A stretch of 64,000 nucleotides of DNA from DATKYQ01 sp035528415 (GCA_035528415.1 DATKYQ010000076.1:1-64000); one strand, 5' to 3'. Counted from the stretch's first letter, positions 44,248 to 53,772 are shown. Translations and numbers: made by a program. Notes: generated by a model not told the origin, from the sequence alone.

Positions 44248-45348
44248 TCAGGAAAATTTGATCCCCAGTTCCTTGGCGTAGCGCTCCACCAGGTAGCGTT
44301 TCGACGCGGATACCAGCACCACCGAGTGGCCGCGCCTGCCGGCCCGGCCGGTGCGCCCGGCCCGGTGCAGGTAGGCCTCGGCAGACGGGGGCAACTCGTA
44401 GTGCAGCACCCACTCCAACTCTGGAAGGTCCAGCCCCCTGGCTGCGCTGTCGGTGGCAAGCAGCACGCTGGTCTTGTCCTTGCGGAAGCCGGCGATGGCC
44501 TGCCGGCGTTGCTGTTTGGAGCGCTCGGGACTCAGGCTGACGGGGTTCAGATCGCACTTTAGCAGATGGCGGTAGAGGTGCCGGATCAGGTTAGGCCGGT
44601 TCACGAACACCAACGCCCGCCGGCATTTGTGCCTTTTCAGGTACCGGGCCAGGCAGATGTCGGAGGCGGCCCCAGTGCTGACAATCTCCACAGAATGGAT
44701 GATGTGGGTGAGCAGGGGAGCGTCGTTGGTCCGCGTGCGTATCGGATCTACGCCCATCAACCTGCGGCTCAGTGCTTCGGCCTGGGGCCCCATGGTGGCG
44801 CCGGCCAGAATCAGTTGGATCTTGGGGTCGGGACGGGAGAGCACCTCCACCAGGTAATCTGCGCCCTTGCCCGCCAAGATGGGATCCGGCTCATCCAGAA
44901 CCACGCTGATGACCCGCTGCATCTTTCGCGCGGCGTACTGTTCCAGGATGCGGCCCGGGGTGCCGACTATCAGTCGGGTGCTTTTTGTGACCCGGGACTT
45001 CTGGTACTTGTGGCTGCCGGTGGCCACCAGTGCCCCGCTGGTAATCCCGGGATCCTTGTATTTTTCGGTGGTGCGCAGGATCTGCATGGCCAGCTCGGTG
45101 CCCGGGGTGAACACCACTGCCCGGGCCTGGGCATTGTTGAGCAGATTTTGCAGGATGGGCAAGAGGTAGGCCAGGGTCTTACCGGTGCCGGTGGCTGACT
45201 GGACCACCACCGGGTGGCCGGCCAGAATGGGGGGTATGGCCGCGCGTTGCACTTCGGTGGGGCAGATGATGCCATCCGCGGCAAACCCTCGGGTGAGGGC
45301 ATCGCTGATCCTGAGCCCCTCGATACTCTCGAATCCCAGTTCCGTCAT
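44248..45348 (-). CDS. DEAD-family helicase with variant motif II (DEPD)
   Basis: 366 residues from the ATG at 45348 (the frame extends to 45390). Q-motif PTEVQ, motif I SATGTGKT, a variant Ia (PGTELA), Ib TPGRI, motif II DEPD instead of DEAD, AGAT for SAT, and intact ARGLDLP and HRAGRTGRAG. The second copy of a helicase on this strand, 127 bases upstream of the first. The variant may be a RNA-binding or slow form; DExD is still compatible with ATPase activity. Confidence 0.88.
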   Translation of the reverse strand: MTELGFESIEGLRISDALTRGFAADGIICPTEVQRAAIPPILAGHPVVVQSATGTGKTLAYLLPILQNLLNNAQARAVVFTPGTELAMQILRTTEKYKDPGITSGALVATGSHKYQKSRVTKSTRLIVGTPGRILEQYAARKMQRVISVVLDEPDPILAGKGADYLVEVLSRPDPKIQLILAGATMGPQAEALSRRLMGVDPIRTRTNDAPLLTHIIHSVEIVSTGAASDICLARYLKRHKCRRALVFVNRPNLIRHLYRHLLKCDLNPVSLSPERSKQQRRQAIAGFRKDKTSVLLATDSAARGLDLPELEWVLHYELPPSAEAYLHRAGRTGRAGRRGHSVVLVSASKRYLVERYAKELGIKFS

Positions 45349-45452
45349 GTTTCCATCCCGGGGCGACTCTTTCACCAAATGCCGCATCATACAAGGTCAT
45401 TGCTTATGGCGGGGCCCCGGGGTATGTTCATTCAACACAAAAGGAAGAGATC

Positions 45453-46322
45453 ATGAGCCAACTTTCAGAAAGCAAACGACTGGCGGTTTTCTGTGATTTC
45501 GAGAATGTCGCCCTGGGTGTGCGGGATGCACACTATGAAAAATTCGACGCATCCAAGGTGCTGGAGCGCCTGCTGCTGAAAGGCAGCATCGTGGTCAAGA
45601 AAGCCTACTGCGACTGGGAGCGTTACAAGGAATTCCGCGCGGCCATGCACGAGGCGGCCTTCGAGCTGATCGAAATCCCCCACGTGCGCCAGGCCGGCAA
45701 GAACTCGGCCGACATCCGCATGGTGGTGGACGCTTTGGACCTTTGTTACACCAAGTCCCACGTGGACACCTTCGTGATCATCAGCGGAGACTCGGATTTC
45801 TCGCCCCTGGTCAGCAAGTTACGCGAGAACAACAAATTCGTGATCGGAGTGGGAGTCAAGAACTCCAGCAGCGACCTGCTGGTGGCCAATTGCGACGAAT
45901 TCATCTACTACGACGACCTGGTCCGTAAGAAGAAACCCCGCAGGCCCAGTGCCAAGAAGACGACCGCCCGGCCCGGCGCCCCCGCGGCGTCAAAAACGGC
46001 CAAGTCTTCCCCCAAAGGTGCAGCCGACAAGAAAGCCGACAAGGAAGACGCGGAGCAGGAGAAACGTCTCCAGGAAGCCCTGGATCTGCTGATGGGCACC
46101 TTGGCGGCCCTGGCCGAGGAGCGCGGCGCCGAAGAGAAGATCTGGGGCTCGATGGTCAAGCAGACTTTAAAGCGCCGGCGTCCCGACTTCAACGAATCCT
46201 ACTACGGCTTCCGCAGCTTCAACCGCCTCCTGGAAGAAGCCGCCTCCCACGGCCTTCTGGAACTGGAACTGGACGAAAAATCCGGCGGGTACATAATCCG
46301 CGGCTTTCACCCGGATGATTAG
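45453..46322 (+). CDS. NYN-domain nuclease-like protein with C-terminal LOTUS/OST-HTH domain
   Basis: 289 residues. PIN-like NYN domain (about 5-160) with acidic residues in FCDFENV, SADIRMVVDALDLC and ISGDSDF, as in LabA/MARF1-type RNases. A Lys/Ala-rich linker (160-205) leads to a LOTUS-like winged helix (about 225-289; GSMVKQTLKRRRPDF, YGFRSFNRLLEEA, GYIIRG). The combination is typical of RNA-regulating proteins. It is divergent from the DEPD helicase gene, with 104 bases between starts. Confidence 0.85.
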   Translation: MSQLSESKRLAVFCDFENVALGVRDAHYEKFDASKVLERLLLKGSIVVKKAYCDWERYKEFRAAMHEAAFELIEIPHVRQAGKNSADIRMVVDALDLCYTKSHVDTFVIISGDSDFSPLVSKLRENNKFVIGVGVKNSSSDLLVANCDEFIYYDDLVRKKKPRRPSAKKTTARPGAPAASKTAKSSPKGAADKKADKEDAEQEKRLQEALDLLMGTLAALAEERGAEEKIWGSMVKQTLKRRRPDFNESYYGFRSFNRLLEEAASHGLLELELDEKSGGYIIRGFHPDD

Positions 46323-46356
46323 TGAAGCAATGACGTCGGGCGGGCGGGTACGGTCG

Positions 46357-47349
46357 TCAACTACAGATCTCCAGGCTACGATGCTCACGCATAGCCACGT
46401 CCAAGGAATTGATTACCCTGGCGTTGCCTAAGGCGTCATCTATCGGCCATGGGAACTCGGCCCGGCCCAGGCAGGCATCGGCAAAGGCCTCCACCTGCAG
46501 CCGGTAGGCGTCTGCCCCCGGGACCTCGATAATCTCGTCCGGCTGCTGCCAGCGTTGGATGCGGATGGCGCCGGGCTCGAGCCCCTGCACCCAGGGTCTA
46601 TCGAGCACCAGGCTGGCCTCGGTGCCCCCGATGAGCACCCGGTGACGCTCGGCCGCCGCTATAGAGGCCTCGATGCGGGCGATGGGTCCATTGGCGAAGT
46701 CCAGAATCCCCACAATAGTTTGATCAAGGCCGCCCTCGATCCGGGCGTGGGCCGAGACCCGGACAGGCTCAGCGCCCGCCACCCAGCGGGCCAGGTGGAT
46801 GCAATAGCAGCCCACATCCAGCAACGCGCCCCCGCCCAGTTCTGCCGTGGCCGGCAGGGCATCCGGCTCGTCGTTGAGGAAGGTGAACTCCAGATCCAGG
46901 CTGACTATCTCACCGATGGCGCCCTCCCGCACGAGCTCCAGCGTGCGGATCAGCAGGGGGTGGTGGCGGTACATGTACCCCTCGGCCAGCGGCAATCCGG
47001 CCTCACGGGCTTTCCGGCACACCTGCTGAGCCTCATCCAGGCTGGTCACCAGGGGCTTTTCACACAGAACCGGGAAGCCTGCATCCAGGGCCCGGATGGT
47101 CCACTCGGCATGCAAACTGTTGGGCAATGGGAGGTAGATGGCGTCCAGCTGATTGCGGGCGGATAGCAGATCGTCATAGGCCCCGAAGGCGGTCTGAACC
47201 CCATGGGCCGCGGCCCAGGCCCGGGCGCGCTCCGGCGTGCGGCTGGCCACCGCGACAACCTGGCCATTGTCGCTCGCATGTATTGCCCGAACCATTTCGG
47301 AGGCGATGCCGGCTGTGCCCATGATGCCCCAGCGGATAGTGTCGGTCAT
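46357..47349 (-). CDS. Gfo/Idh/MocA family oxidoreductase
   Basis: 330 residues. NAD(P)-binding Rossmann domain (WGIMGTAGIAS, 8-18), EKPLVTS (about 97-103) with the catalytic lysine, and the C-terminal alpha/beta domain ending FADACLGR. Family members oxidise or reduce sugar derivatives. GGAAGG is visible before the ATG. No neighbour suggests its substrate. Confidence 0.88.
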   Translation of the reverse strand: MTDTIRWGIMGTAGIASEMVRAIHASDNGQVVAVASRTPERARAWAAAHGVQTAFGAYDDLLSARNQLDAIYLPLPNSLHAEWTIRALDAGFPVLCEKPLVTSLDEAQQVCRKAREAGLPLAEGYMYRHHPLLIRTLELVREGAIGEIVSLDLEFTFLNDEPDALPATAELGGGALLDVGCYCIHLARWVAGAEPVRVSAHARIEGGLDQTIVGILDFANGPIARIEASIAAAERHRVLIGGTEASLVLDRPWVQGLEPGAIRIQRWQQPDEIIEVPGADAYRLQVEAFADACLGRAEFPWPIDDALGNARVINSLDVAMREHRSLEICS

Positions 47350-47480
47350 GGCTCATTTTCCTTCCAGGCTTTTTCATAGCCAACCAAAACCTAATAACCT
47401 TAGACCGTCCCCGCTTTTTCCGCCCGCTTTTTCCCTATGCTTCATGAGGCGCTATCCAGCTATACATATAAGATAATATA

Positions 47481-47510
47481 TTGACATTTATTACCAGATG
47501 AAGTAGTAAT
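47481..47510 (+). promoter_or_regulatory. Predicted hipBA promoter with operator-like inverted repeat
   Basis: TTGACA (47481-47486) and AGTAAT (47505-47510) are 18 bases apart. The arms TTATTAC and GTAGTAA (47488-47494 and 47503-47509, one mismatch) overlap the spacer and the -10 box and are a good place for HipB autoregulation. The surrounding 47350-47545 is AT-rich and carries no gene. Confidence 0.5.
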
Positions 47511-47545
47511 AGATAACATGATAGCCACTAAAGGAATCAGATCAA

Positions 47546-47854
47546 TTGCCTGACAAGCTTCTATCATTGACCACTCCAGGGCAACTCACACGAGAGCTTG
47601 GTGAGCGGATTCGTCAACTGCGTTTGCTAAGGAACTGGACAAGGAAAACGCTGGCATCCAGGGCGGGCGTTACACCATCGTCACTGAAGCGATTTGAAAC
47701 CACCGGAAAGGCATCCTTGAGCCTGGTCCTTCTGGTTGCGCACGCCCTGGATCGACTCGAAGACTTCGAGACGATCTTCCATCCTCCCCGGGCTGGAAGT
47801 CTTGCGGAACTCGAAAAGACACAACTCCCCGCCAGGAAGAGAGGGCGCAAATAA
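47546..47854 (+). CDS. hipB: HipB-like XRE-family antitoxin/repressor
   Basis: 102 residues, TTG start with AAGGA upstream. Helix-turn-helix of the Cro/CI type at about 20-65 (RIRQLRLLRNWTRKTLASRAGV). It overlaps hipA by one base (TAATG). The role would be to bind HipA and repress the operon. Confidence 0.82.
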   Translation: MPDKLLSLTTPGQLTRELGERIRQLRLLRNWTRKTLASRAGVTPSSLKRFETTGKASLSLVLLVAHALDRLEDFETIFHPPRAGSLAELEKTQLPARKRGRK

Positions 47855-49080
47855 TGAAGAAACTCAGCGTCCTGTTTCGCGCAGATGCACGAAATGAACG
47901 TCCGCTGGGCACCCTGGCCGAGGTAAACGGTGTCATCTACTTCGAATATGATACGTCATTCCTCGCCTCCGGCTGGAGTCTGTCTCCCTTTAGGCTGCCC
48001 TTTCGAGAGGGTCTTTACGAACACAAGGATCTGTCCTTCGGCCCGTTGCCTGGTCTCTTTGATGATTCTCTGCCTGACGGGTGGGGCCTGTTGCTGATGG
48101 ACAGATTTTTTCAGAGTCTTGGTTTATCACTGACCGAGATCGGCCCCCTCGATCGTTTGGCCTACCTGGGATCGCGCACCATGGGGGCCTTGGCTTATCG
48201 GCCGTCTGAAGACTTGTCTATCGACTCCGGTTTATTCGACTTGCAAAAACTGGCCGTGGAGTCGCAAAGAATCCTTGCCGGTCATGCGTCCGAGATTCTT
48301 CCTGTCCTGTTTAAAACCGGGGGCTCTCCCGGCGGAGCAAGGCCCAAGGTTCTGGTCGGCTACTCCCCGGAAAAGGATCGGGTCATTTCAGGAGAAGAGG
48401 ATCTTCCATCAGGCTACCAACCATGGATGGTCAAGTTCGCTTCCAAGGCCGACGATGTCCATGCAGGCCTTGTTGAGCAGGCATACGCCCAGATGGCAAA
48501 AGCCGCCGGAATCAGCATGCCCCCTACTCGTTTGTTCACTACCGGGAAAGGCGAGTCGTTCTTTGGTATCAAGCGCTTCGACAGACGAGGCCGGCGGCGA
48601 GTCCATACCCACACCTTCGGCAACCTGATCCATGCCAACTTCCGTATACCATCGGCGGACTACAATGATTTATTGAAAGCCACCGCTCTGCTGACCCGCA
48701 ACCACCAAGACGTCGAACAAGCATTTCGACGCATGGTGTTCAATGTCATAGCCCATAACCGCGACGATCACGTCAAGAATTTTTCTTTCTTGTTCGACGA
48801 CCAAAACGAAGAATGGTCTTTAGCGCCCGCATACGACCTGACCCTGGCAGATGGGCCCGGCGGCGAGCACAGTATGACGATCGCCGGTGAAGGAAGAAAC
48901 CCTGACCTGAAACATATCATGCAAATTTCCTCGGCCCATGGAATCAAAAGAAGAAAGGCTCAGGCCACCATTGAAGAAGTCAAAACAGCCGTCAAGGCCT
49001 GGCCGGACTTTGCCCATCAGGCAGGCCTGCCTACCGACACGGCAGATTCCTTGTCCAACAGGTTTTCACCCATCGGCTGA
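47854..49080 (+). CDS. hipA: HipA-like Ser/Thr kinase toxin
   Basis: 408 residues, full length. N-terminal HipA domain, GGARPKVLVGYS (about 150-161) as the P-loop like region, VKFAS with the nucleotide-binding Lys, catalytic loop HNRDDHVKNFSF (about 305-316) with D and N, and APAYDLT (metal-binding, DFG-like). HipA phosphorylates glutamyl-tRNA synthetase in E. coli; target here is unknown. All key residues are present, so it may be active. Confidence 0.88.
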   Translation: MKKLSVLFRADARNERPLGTLAEVNGVIYFEYDTSFLASGWSLSPFRLPFREGLYEHKDLSFGPLPGLFDDSLPDGWGLLLMDRFFQSLGLSLTEIGPLDRLAYLGSRTMGALAYRPSEDLSIDSGLFDLQKLAVESQRILAGHASEILPVLFKTGGSPGGARPKVLVGYSPEKDRVISGEEDLPSGYQPWMVKFASKADDVHAGLVEQAYAQMAKAAGISMPPTRLFTTGKGESFFGIKRFDRRGRRRVHTHTFGNLIHANFRIPSADYNDLLKATALLTRNHQDVEQAFRRMVFNVIAHNRDDHVKNFSFLFDDQNEEWSLAPAYDLTLADGPGGEHSMTIAGEGRNPDLKHIMQISSAHGIKRRKAQATIEEVKTAVKAWPDFAHQAGLPTDTADSLSNRFSPIG

Positions 49081-49185
49081 TGATGAACCGTACTCAAGGG
49101 TACCAGCAAGCTGGCAAACTGTAATTTTTGGACAGTACGGCTCAACCCAGAATGAGAAGCGCCAGAATAATGTTCTTAATGTACC

Positions 49186-49211
49186 AACGTCCCCTGTTTC
49201 TTCTCCTTTTT
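49186..49211 (-). repeat. REP-like flanking element, left copy
   Basis: Read on the minus strand, TAAAAAGGAG is followed by AAGAAAC and GGGGACG, closely matching 51384-51405 in the plus direction apart from a short indel. The two copies bracket the thrombospondin gene. Its 173-base upstream space (49081-49253) otherwise shows only an inverted pair CCGTACT/AGTACGG. Confidence 0.5.
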
Positions 49212-49253
49212 AGAATATAATAGGCGCAATGTGCTTCCGGCGGAGGCGGGCAA

Positions 49254-51386
49254 GTGGGGAAAAGACGCAAGGAAGGGAACGGGCGGAGCAAGGGCGTTCG
49301 GCTGACGGCCAGAGGAATCGTGTTGGCGCTGTTCGCCGTGTTTGCCTGTGTCAGGGTGCCGGAAGTTCGCCCGCCTGCGGCCAGCGGTGCGCCGGTGATC
49401 ACCCGGGACGCCGACCGAGACAAGGTTCCCGACTCGCATGACAATTGCCCAACTGTCGCCAACCCTCGCCCACTATGCGGCGACGACCGTGATTGCAGGT
49501 TTGCGGGGGACTCCTGCACCCGCGAGGGGCATTGCCTGGCCCAGCAGGACCGAGACGGCGACGGTGTAGGTGATGCCTGTGACGGCTGTTTGCACCCGCC
49601 TTGCTTCCGCGACTTTTTCGAAAAAGGGAGTAGTTTCTACCGGCCGGCTTCTGAAGGGGAGGAAGCGGATTCCGATCAGGACGGGATCCCAAACGATTCG
49701 GACAATTGTCCATTCGCCGTGAACCCGGACCAGGCTGACAGCGACAGCGACGGTTTCGGCAACACATGCGACATGTGCTGGACGCGGGCCGATACTCCAG
49801 TCGACAGCAACGACGATTGTCCCGCCGCTCCCTACAGCCGGGATCCGGCCTGCGGGAATGCCTGTGATGCCTCGGGGGACATCGACGGGGATGGGATTGC
49901 CGACGGCCGGGATTCGTGCCCGCAGATACAGACGCCAACATGTGACAGCGACTTGGACTGTTTGGGACAGATATCCTGCAACCTCCAGACCGGTCGCTGT
50001 GCCCTCCACGAGGACGACGACGGCGATGGACGAGGAAACCCGTGTGACAACTGCTGGAAGGTTCCGAACCCGGCTCAGCGAGACACCGATCGGGATGGTA
50101 TCGGTGATGCCTGCGACCATGACCAGGACTTCGACGGCATTCCGGATGAGAGAGACAAATGCAAATATATTCCCTTCGGAGATTCGTCCGACACCGACTC
50201 CGACGGTCTCGGCGACGCTTGCGACTCGGACATCGATGGAGATAGTATCGAGAACGGTTCGGATCCTTGTCCTACGCTGGCATTGAAAACGCGCGGGGAT
50301 CGGGATGCAGATGCGGTGCCGGATCTGTGTGACAACTGCCCGGATATCGCGAATCCCACCCAAGTGGACCAGGACAGAGACCATATCGGCGATGCTTGCG
50401 ATGATGATGTCGACGGGGACGGAATTGCCAATGCCAGAGACCCTTGCCGCTACAAGCCGTCTCACAGATGCATACGTGACGTCTCTTGCCGAAACACGCG
50501 CTGTCTGCCCCAGCACTTCTGCGCCGAGGCGAAAGATTCCGACGGGGACGGCTACGGAGACAACTGCGATTTCTGCCCGCGGCTGCCGACTGTAACCCAA
50601 ACTGACAGCGACAACGACGGCGTGGGTGACGAGTGTGATCTTTGCCCCCGACACCCGGATCCCAGGAACGGCGATTTCAACCACGACGGGCTGGGCGACG
50701 CCTGCACGGATTCCGACGGTGACGGACTCTCCGATTTCGAGGAACTGACCGGCGGCAGGGATGTCGCCATCACGAATCCCGCCCGGCAGGATACCGACGG
50801 GGACTGCGTGGATGACTACCAGGAATGGCTTCAGGGAACCGATCCGACCAAGCCCGACACCGATAATGACGGTCTTTCCGACGGTTACTGCCGTCCGGCC
50901 GGCAACGGCAAGAGCGTGGCTTGCCCCAAGGATCCCAAGCCGTTGGATCGGATGCCGGAAATGCAAGACGTTCTCTACTGGGACATGGAGAAAATGAAAG
51001 CATCCTTTCTTCCCTGCCCCTGTGCCACACGCAGGCGTTGCCTGAATGTGGAATTGGGCGGCACGCGGCTCAGGCTCCAGCGAGTTTCCATGAACAAGCA
51101 CGATGTGATGATCTACAACCCTACCGATCCCCTGGTACGCATCCACCGCAAGATTGAAGCGGTGCCCTGTAAAAAGAATTACGACTCGTTTCCAATGAGT
51201 TGGCGCTGGTGGCGCGAGAAAAAGGAGACCGGTCTGCTCTTCCGTGTTCTGGGCTCTTCTTTACCCGGCGAGCAACATTGGCAATTCACCTGGTGGCCAT
51301 TGCTATCCATCGGGATAGACGAGGCGCTTGCCGAAAAACTTTGCGGATGCGCCCCATCACAGCGCACCCATCATCACGGAAAGTAA
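49254..51386 (+). CDS. Secreted thrombospondin type 3 repeat protein
   Basis: 710 residues, GTG start with GGAGGCGGGCAA upstream. One N-terminal hydrophobic segment (about 19-33) as signal or anchor. Residues about 50-570 hold many DxDxDGxGDxCDxC / DNCPxxxNPxQxDxDxDGxGDACD units, the calcium-binding TSP3 pattern. The last 130 residues lack repeats and contain WRWWREKK. Likely a rigid calcium-dependent extracellular rod. The gene is flanked by related sequences in opposite orientations (49186-49211 and 51384-51405). Confidence 0.8.
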   Translation: MGKRRKEGNGRSKGVRLTARGIVLALFAVFACVRVPEVRPPAASGAPVITRDADRDKVPDSHDNCPTVANPRPLCGDDRDCRFAGDSCTREGHCLAQQDRDGDGVGDACDGCLHPPCFRDFFEKGSSFYRPASEGEEADSDQDGIPNDSDNCPFAVNPDQADSDSDGFGNTCDMCWTRADTPVDSNDDCPAAPYSRDPACGNACDASGDIDGDGIADGRDSCPQIQTPTCDSDLDCLGQISCNLQTGRCALHEDDDGDGRGNPCDNCWKVPNPAQRDTDRDGIGDACDHDQDFDGIPDERDKCKYIPFGDSSDTDSDGLGDACDSDIDGDSIENGSDPCPTLALKTRGDRDADAVPDLCDNCPDIANPTQVDQDRDHIGDACDDDVDGDGIANARDPCRYKPSHRCIRDVSCRNTRCLPQHFCAEAKDSDGDGYGDNCDFCPRLPTVTQTDSDNDGVGDECDLCPRHPDPRNGDFNHDGLGDACTDSDGDGLSDFEELTGGRDVAITNPARQDTDGDCVDDYQEWLQGTDPTKPDTDNDGLSDGYCRPAGNGKSVACPKDPKPLDRMPEMQDVLYWDMEKMKASFLPCPCATRRRCLNVELGGTRLRLQRVSMNKHDVMIYNPTDPLVRIHRKIEAVPCKKNYDSFPMSWRWWREKKETGLLFRVLGSSLPGEQHWQFTWWPLLSIGIDEALAEKLCGCAPSQRTHHHGK

Positions 51387-51405
51387 AAAGGAGAAACCGG
51401 GGACG
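51384..51405 (+). repeat. REP-like flanking element, right copy
   Basis: TAAAAAGGAGAAACCGGGG is followed by ACGG; the inverse of the copy at 49186-49211 with a small indel. It runs into the direct repeat at 51402. Confidence 0.5.
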
Positions 51406-51417
51406 GAGGTCTGGCAA
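51402..51417 (+). repeat. Direct repeat, left copy (bracketing the 51.5-56.6 kb block)
   Basis: GACGGAGGTCTGGCAA, identical to 56684-56699. The GACGGAGGT arm here pairs with ACCTCCGTC about 30 bases downstream, so this copy starts a possible hairpin. Confidence 0.7.
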
Positions 51418-51505
51418 GTCCATGTTTCTACAGGGTCGGACATACCTCCGTCACCGATTCACACAAAACGTATTTCTTGGAAAGCTGTGACAATGGGGTG
51501 GTGTA

Positions 51506-52288
51506 TTGTCGAGAAGAAAAAAAGAGGGGATTTGTCATATCTGCGGCACAGAAGGACCACTGTCGAAGGAACATATCCCACCCAAAAAGGCTTTCAACAA
51601 TTGCACGGTATTCTTACACCGCTTCACTGAGATCCGCGATACCGGTGTGACAAAGTGGCAAAAAGAACAAAGACAGGGTGGAAACTACGCCTATGTACTA
51701 TGCGAAAAATGCAACAACGATACAGGATCCTGGTACGCGGATGAATACGTGAAGTTCGCTCATGCGCTTGCGCCATTGTCATCCACTGAACGAGTGGGTC
51801 ATAGAGTCGGAATAGTGTTTCGGAAGCTCAAGCCTCTTCAAGTAACCAAACAAGCAATCGCGATCATGTGCACCACCTGTGGACCAGATTTCTCAAAGAA
51901 GCATCCCCATCTGAAGAAATTTCTTCTCAGCAAACATAAACGTGGGTTGCCGCATCATCTACACCTGTTTGCATACCTGCGTTGTCAACCTGGTATGAGA
52001 ACTTCAGGGATCGCCGGTCAACTTGATCTTCGTGGAAACAACAAGGTTGTCGCTGAATTCTCATGCTGGCCAGTCGGTTGGATCCTTGCATTTGATGATC
52101 ACCGTGACATATTGGCCGCCGAAGTAACACATTGGGCGAGCTGCGAATTTGATGAGTCGCAACAGGTTCAAATCCAAATGCCATGTCACTGGACAGCGAC
52201 CAAATATCCAATGGACTTCCGGAGTCCGGCACAGGTTGAGAGGCAAGCCGAGCAGTCACAAAAACACTATAAGGAGAGGAAAAGGTGA
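51506..52288 (+). CDS. HNH-like zinc-finger protein, first gene of an accessory block
   Basis: 260 residues, TTG start after GGGGTGGTG. N-terminal CHICGTEGPLSKEHIPPKKAF (about 10-30) and CEKCNND (about 66-72) form a HNH/zinc-finger nuclease-like core (C, H, N spacing). The rest has no recognisable domain. The stop overlaps the GTG start of the next gene (GTGA). It is AT-richer than the genes to the left. A nuclease role in defence is inferred. Confidence 0.6.
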   Translation: MSRRKKEGICHICGTEGPLSKEHIPPKKAFNNCTVFLHRFTEIRDTGVTKWQKEQRQGGNYAYVLCEKCNNDTGSWYADEYVKFAHALAPLSSTERVGHRVGIVFRKLKPLQVTKQAIAIMCTTCGPDFSKKHPHLKKFLLSKHKRGLPHHLHLFAYLRCQPGMRTSGIAGQLDLRGNNKVVAEFSCWPVGWILAFDDHRDILAAEVTHWASCEFDESQQVQIQMPCHWTATKYPMDFRSPAQVERQAEQSQKHYKERKR

Positions 52289-53772
52289 AATTTCTCCTCG
52301 ACACAAACATCTTCATACCATTAGAACCAACAAGCTTCGATGACATTGAGGAAGGGACCGGACTTGCCTCCGAATTATTGAGATTGTTCGCATCATCGGC
52401 ACATCAACACTACATTCATCCGGCCATATCCAAAGACATAGGAAGGGACACGGATTTAAAACGGAAAGCACTTCGCCAGATTCTACTCAAGAAGTACCCC
52501 GAACTGCCTGAACCGCCACCCATTCCGAGCCAAATGGAATCCAGTTTGGGCCAGGTACTACCTGACACGAATGACTGGGTGGACCATCAGCTTCTGGCTG
52601 CGGTGACTCAGGACGCTGTCGATTTCCTAGTCACTGAAGACGTTGGCATACATAGAAAAGCCAAAAAGCTCGGAATCAGTGACCGAGTCGCCACGATTCC
52701 AACTGCCATCTCCATCATTCATGGTCTCTTCGACACAGTGCCACCGGAACTCCCGGCTGTTCAGGCAACCAAGGCTCATTTGTTGAATAAGGAGGATCCG
52801 ATTTTTGAAAGTCTCCGTGCCGACTATGGATCGGAATTCGATGGTTGGCTGGTAAAATGCAAACGAGAGCACAGGGACACATGGATCGTAATGGGGAACC
52901 AATCTGACTATGCGGCGATCATGATAGTCAACCAGGAGCAAGACCCGAAGTACAGGAATCATGGGATGTCAGGAAAGATTCTGAAGTTATGCACCTTCAA
53001 AGTATCGGAGAAGTACAACGAGCAAAAATATGGAGAACTGCTTCTGAAAACCATATTCGAATACAGCAGAAGGAATCAATACGAATGGCTCTTTCTGGAG
53101 GTCTTCCCAAAACAGGAACATCTCATCGGATATCTCGAGGATTTCGGGTTCGAGAAGACAGGAGGCAAGAGCGATAAGGGTGAATTTGTCCTGTCGAAGC
53201 CAATGGTAGTCGACGAATCAGACAGGACGACCATGGAAGCTCTGCCTTTCCATGTGCGATATGGCCCCTACGAAGCCAAGATTTCCAACAATCTCTGTTT
53301 TGCAATCCCCATAAAGCCAGCCTACCACCGTTTGCTGTTTCCCGAACTTGAAAAGGGCCAGATTGATCTCTTTGCTGGGCGAACTCCATTTGGCAACAGC
53401 ATTCGAAAGGCGTACCTATGTCACGCTCAAAGCCGTCAGATATGCCCGGGCGCATACTTGCTTTTCTACCGCTCACACGACAAGCAAGCGGTGATGGTGA
53501 CCGGGGTAGCTGAAAAGACCCTCGTGTCAGACAATCCTGATACAATCAGCAGGTTCGTTGGGAAGAGAACCGTGTACGGGTTTGAAGAGATCACCGAATT
53601 CTGCGGTAAGCGTGAAGTTCTTGTAATCCTGTTTCGGAAATCACGTGAGTTGGAACCACCGATTGGCGTTGACGAACTCACAGAAAACAGAGTCCTTGCA
53701 AGAGCGCCGCAGTCAATTGTATCAATACAAGAAGGGGCATTACCATGGCTGGAACAAAGAATCAGAAAATAG
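52285..53772 (+). CDS. PIN-domain protein fused to GNAT and a PUA-like C-terminal domain
   Basis: 495 residues. PIN-like RNase domain (1-150): MKFLLDTNIFIP with D6, further acids in TNDWVDHQLLAA and LVTEDVG. Middle (about 170-310): GNAT-like acetyltransferase-like fold with the KILKLCTFKVSEKYNEQKYGELLLKT type region split across its core, and FLEVFPKQEHLIGYLEDFGF. C-terminal part (about 330-495) looks like an EVE/ASCH-type PUA-like domain (LCFAIPIKPAYHR). Likely acts on RNA. It is coupled to the HNH gene by GTGA and overlaps the next gene by 28 bases. Confidence 0.7.
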   Translation: MKFLLDTNIFIPLEPTSFDDIEEGTGLASELLRLFASSAHQHYIHPAISKDIGRDTDLKRKALRQILLKKYPELPEPPPIPSQMESSLGQVLPDTNDWVDHQLLAAVTQDAVDFLVTEDVGIHRKAKKLGISDRVATIPTAISIIHGLFDTVPPELPAVQATKAHLLNKEDPIFESLRADYGSEFDGWLVKCKREHRDTWIVMGNQSDYAAIMIVNQEQDPKYRNHGMSGKILKLCTFKVSEKYNEQKYGELLLKTIFEYSRRNQYEWLFLEVFPKQEHLIGYLEDFGFEKTGGKSDKGEFVLSKPMVVDESDRTTMEALPFHVRYGPYEAKISNNLCFAIPIKPAYHRLLFPELEKGQIDLFAGRTPFGNSIRKAYLCHAQSRQICPGAYLLFYRSHDKQAVMVTGVAEKTLVSDNPDTISRFVGKRTVYGFEEITEFCGKREVLVILFRKSRELEPPIGVDELTENRVLARAPQSIVSIQEGALPWLEQRIRK

